From the NCBI GenBank assembly GCA_021818685.1, contig JAKATP010000017.1, positions 1 through 35,002 of the forward strand: DNA of 35,002 bases. The letters run 5' to 3'. The position numbers and the translations under genes were made by a program. Positions 33,200 to 35,002 of this stretch are shown piece by piece; position 1 is the first letter of the stretch; the number at the start of each line of letters is the position of its first letter. The notes below the pieces were generated by a model, which was not told the DNA's origin, searched no databases, and saw only the letters and a list, made by a program, of their open reading frames with translations. This DNA is from Bacillota bacterium. GTDB taxonomy: Bacteria; Bacillota; Sulfobacillia; Sulfobacillales; JAIMBI01.

Positions 33200-34459
33200 T
33201 CAGGCTGTCCGACGCAGGCGAGCGATAAAAAATCCATCCAGGTCCGCGATTCCGGGCGGCACCAAGAGCCAATGCCCCTCCCGAAACCGGGTCCACGGCT
33301 CCGGCAGCAATTGAGCGACGTCTTCGGGCACCAGTTCGGAATGCGCCTGCAGGATCGCATTCACGACCACGGTGGTCTCCTCCGGTTCCGTCGAGCACAC
33401 ACTGTAGACGACGATACCGCCCGGTTCCACCGTCCCCACCGCCGCGTCCAGGAGCTCGCGCTGCAGGATCTGGAACCGGGCCAGGTCGCGAGGCTGGCGG
33501 CGCCAGCGGATATCGGGCCGTCGGCGAAGAATGCCAAGGCCGGTACAGGGAGCGTCCACAATCACGATCCCGCCGTGCTCTTGCGAGGCCACCGCCCGGG
33601 CATCGCCCAGGACCGGCGTTACCCGGCCTGCCAGATGAAGCCGGACGGCATTCTCGCGCAGCCGCGCCAAACGTTCCGCCGCCGTATCCACCGCTGTCAC
33701 ATGGGCGGCGGGATGCTGGTCGGCCAGATGAAAGCTCTTACCTCCGACGCCGGCACACAAGTCGACGATACGGGTTTGCTCCGGCTCCGCGGCCGCGTAG
33801 GTTACCGCCATCGCACTCTGGTCCTGCACGTACAAAAACCCCTGCCTAAAGAGGGCCGAGCGCTCCAGGCGGAGCGGCGAGCGTACGGTGATGGCGTCGG
33901 GCAGCCAGTCCGAGGCCACCGCTTCCACGCCTTCGGACGCCAGATCGGCGAGGGCCGTTGCACGGTCCTTCCGCACCCGGAGAGTCATGGGCGGTGGCTC
34001 ATTCAGGCGAGCCGCCATGGTCTCCCAGTCACCGGGCCAGCGCGCCTGCCAGCGTTCGAGAATCCAGTCTGGCAGCGAGTAGCGGACACCAGGTTCGCGA
34101 GGTTCGAAGGGGGTCCGGATGGCGGTGCGCAGCACGGCATTGACAAGGCCTGCCGCCCGTGCGTCCACCGTGCGGGCCTGCTCCACAGCGCTGGAGACCA
34201 CAGCGTAATCCGGAACCCGGTCCATGAACCATAGTTGGCAGAGCCCGATGCGGATCACCATCCGCACCGCCGGCTTCGGCGACAGAGGGATGCGGGTGGT
34301 GATGAAGGCGTCGAGAAATCGACGGTGGCGTAAGACGGCATAGACAATCTGCGTGGCGAGACGGCGATCCTCCGGAGACAACCCCCGCTCCGCGCCCGCC
34401 AGGGCCTCGGCCACCGGCCGCCCCTCTTCCACCTCCAAAAGAGCTGCCAGGGCCTGCAC
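33200..34459 (-). CDS. rsmB: 16S rRNA cytosine-C5 methyltransferase RsmB
   Basis: A methyltransferase of about 419 residues for C967 of 16S rRNA. A NusB-like RNA-binding domain (about 1-130, with IVYAVLRHRRFLD and LVNAVLRTA) precedes the SAM-binding domain with VDLCAGVGGKSFHLAD, DAPCTGLGILRRRPDIRW (motif IV Cys) and VYSVCSTEPEE (catalytic Cys). The open frame runs far into fmt; GTG 34459, with GGAG 9 nt upstream, is the most likely start, though a start overlapping fmt cannot be excluded. Confidence 0.92.
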   Translation of the reverse strand: MQALAALLEVEEGRPVAEALAGAERGLSPEDRRLATQIVYAVLRHRRFLDAFITTRIPLSPKPAVRMVIRIGLCQLWFMDRVPDYAVVSSAVEQARTVDARAAGLVNAVLRTAIRTPFEPREPGVRYSLPDWILERWQARWPGDWETMAARLNEPPPMTLRVRKDRATALADLASEGVEAVASDWLPDAITVRSPLRLERSALFRQGFLYVQDQSAMAVTYAAAEPEQTRIVDLCAGVGGKSFHLADQHPAAHVTAVDTAAERLARLRENAVRLHLAGRVTPVLGDARAVASQEHGGIVIVDAPCTGLGILRRRPDIRWRRQPRDLARFQILQRELLDAAVGTVEPGGIVVYSVCSTEPEETTVVVNAILQAHSELVPEDVAQLLPEPWTRFREGHWLLVPPGIADLDGFFIARLRRTA

Positions 34460-34479
34460 GCGCGCCGCTCCGATGCGTT

Positions 34480-35002
34480 CTACTGCACCTGGGTCAACTC
34501 GCGCCGGAGGCCGCGCACGTACGCTCCCGGCGTCATGGCGCGCCGGCCGGCGGGCTTTATCCGCAGCACCATGAGAGACCCCGTCCCGCACCCGATCCGC
34601 CATGCTTCGCCTCTCCTCTCAATCTCTCCCGCCGACAGAGGCCGCTCTCCCGCCACCTCCCGGGCGGGGACCGCCTCCGCGATCACGATGCGTTCCCCGT
34701 CAGCGACCGTCCAGGGTCCTGGCTCCGGCAGCAGGCTCCGAATCCGGGCCGACACGGTCGTCGCCCCCTCCAGCCACGGGATCCGCGCATCCTCGGCGGC
34801 AAACTTCGGTGCCGAGGTGGCCCCGGACGGTTGTGGCGTCGTCGGCACTTCGCCCGCGAGAAGCCGGGGGAGCCAGTCCGCGAGCAGGAGCGCCGCCGTC
34901 TCGGCCAAGCGCTCCGTCAAGCTTCCCGTAGTATCTGACGGGGCGATCTCGATCACCCGCTGGTCGACCACCGGTCCTGTGTCCACACCCCGGTCCAGAT
35001 CG
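34480..35002 (-). CDS. fmt: Methionyl-tRNA formyltransferase, C-terminal part (cut by window end)
   Basis: The last ~173 codons of Fmt, which formylates initiator Met-tRNA. DRGVDTGPVVDQRVIEI, then SGATSAPKFAAEDARIPWLEGA, matches the end of the hydrolase domain and the start of the C-terminal OB-like domain, which finishes with LMVLRIKPAGRRAMTPGAYVRG. The frame is open through the window edge at 35002, so the start lies outside; the apparent Met near 34986 is an internal GTG. It is the first gene seen of fmt-rsmB-rlmN. Confidence 0.93.
   Translation of the reverse strand, partial: DLDRGVDTGPVVDQRVIEIAPSDTTGSLTERLAETAALLLADWLPRLLAGEVPTTPQPSGATSAPKFAAEDARIPWLEGATTVSARIRSLLPEPGPWTVADGERIVIAEAVPAREVAGERPLSAGEIERRGEAWRIGCGTGSLMVLRIKPAGRRAMTPGAYVRGLRRELTQVQ

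Noticed and set aside
1-35002. CRISPR arrays, insertion sequences, phage attachment sites, tRNA or rRNA genes
   Set aside because: No regularly spaced repeats, transposase or integrase motifs, or tRNA/rRNA sequences were seen on either strand.

Overview
The window looks like chromosomal DNA from a high-GC, endospore-forming member of the Firmicutes (Bacillota). Two alpha/beta-type SASP genes, the germination protease gpr, a SpoVB-type flippase, a 26-codon spoVM, a Trp T-box leader and the Bacillus 'ylo' gene order all point that way. The high GC content and many GTG/TTG starts would suit lineages such as Sulfobacillus, Thermaerobacter or Symbiobacterium; that assignment is an inference. I see no mobile elements, CRISPR arrays, rRNA/tRNA genes or defence islands.

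Layout. (1) 1-5700, spore-related: comA-comB (phosphosulfolactate synthesis) end at a terminator, with a divergent MFS exporter; then two SASP genes, a palindromic terminator, convergent gpr and a short GT51 transglycosylase. (2) 5706-12004: a SpoVB-like flippase converges on clpB, and the two coding regions overlap by 228 nt; dnaK-clpB have their own promoter and a roughly 280-nt structured leader. (3) 12066-21235: a promoter and a T-box (specifier UGG, acceptor-binding UGGC) precede nine tightly packed genes, trpE-G-D-C-F-B-A-aroF-aroA. This places the first shikimate-pathway enzyme and EPSP synthase under tryptophanyl-tRNA control. (4) 21408-21704: a pterin carbinolamine dehydratase. (5) 22080-35002: the ylo neighbourhood, read on the minus strand as fmt (cut by the window end), rsmB, rlmN, prpC, prkC, rsgA, rpe, a small membrane protein, spoVM, hslO, then asp23-fakA-recG, with rpmB on the plus strand.

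How the genes work together. The window combines spore construction and germination (SASPs, GPR, SpoVM, SpoVB, probably sulfolactate), aromatic amino-acid synthesis, protein folding (DnaK, ClpB, Hsp33) and translation or ribosome maturation (Fmt, RsmB, RlmN, RsgA, L28), together with the PrkC/PrpC signalling pair that senses muropeptides in Bacillus. The observations most worth checking are the tiny spoVM, the complete Trp T-box and its unusually broad regulon, the ClpB tail encoded antisense to the flippase, the CTG start of hslO, and the dnaK leader, which lacks CIRCE. Much of the rest is conventional core genome; no clearly undescribed multi-gene system was recognised.
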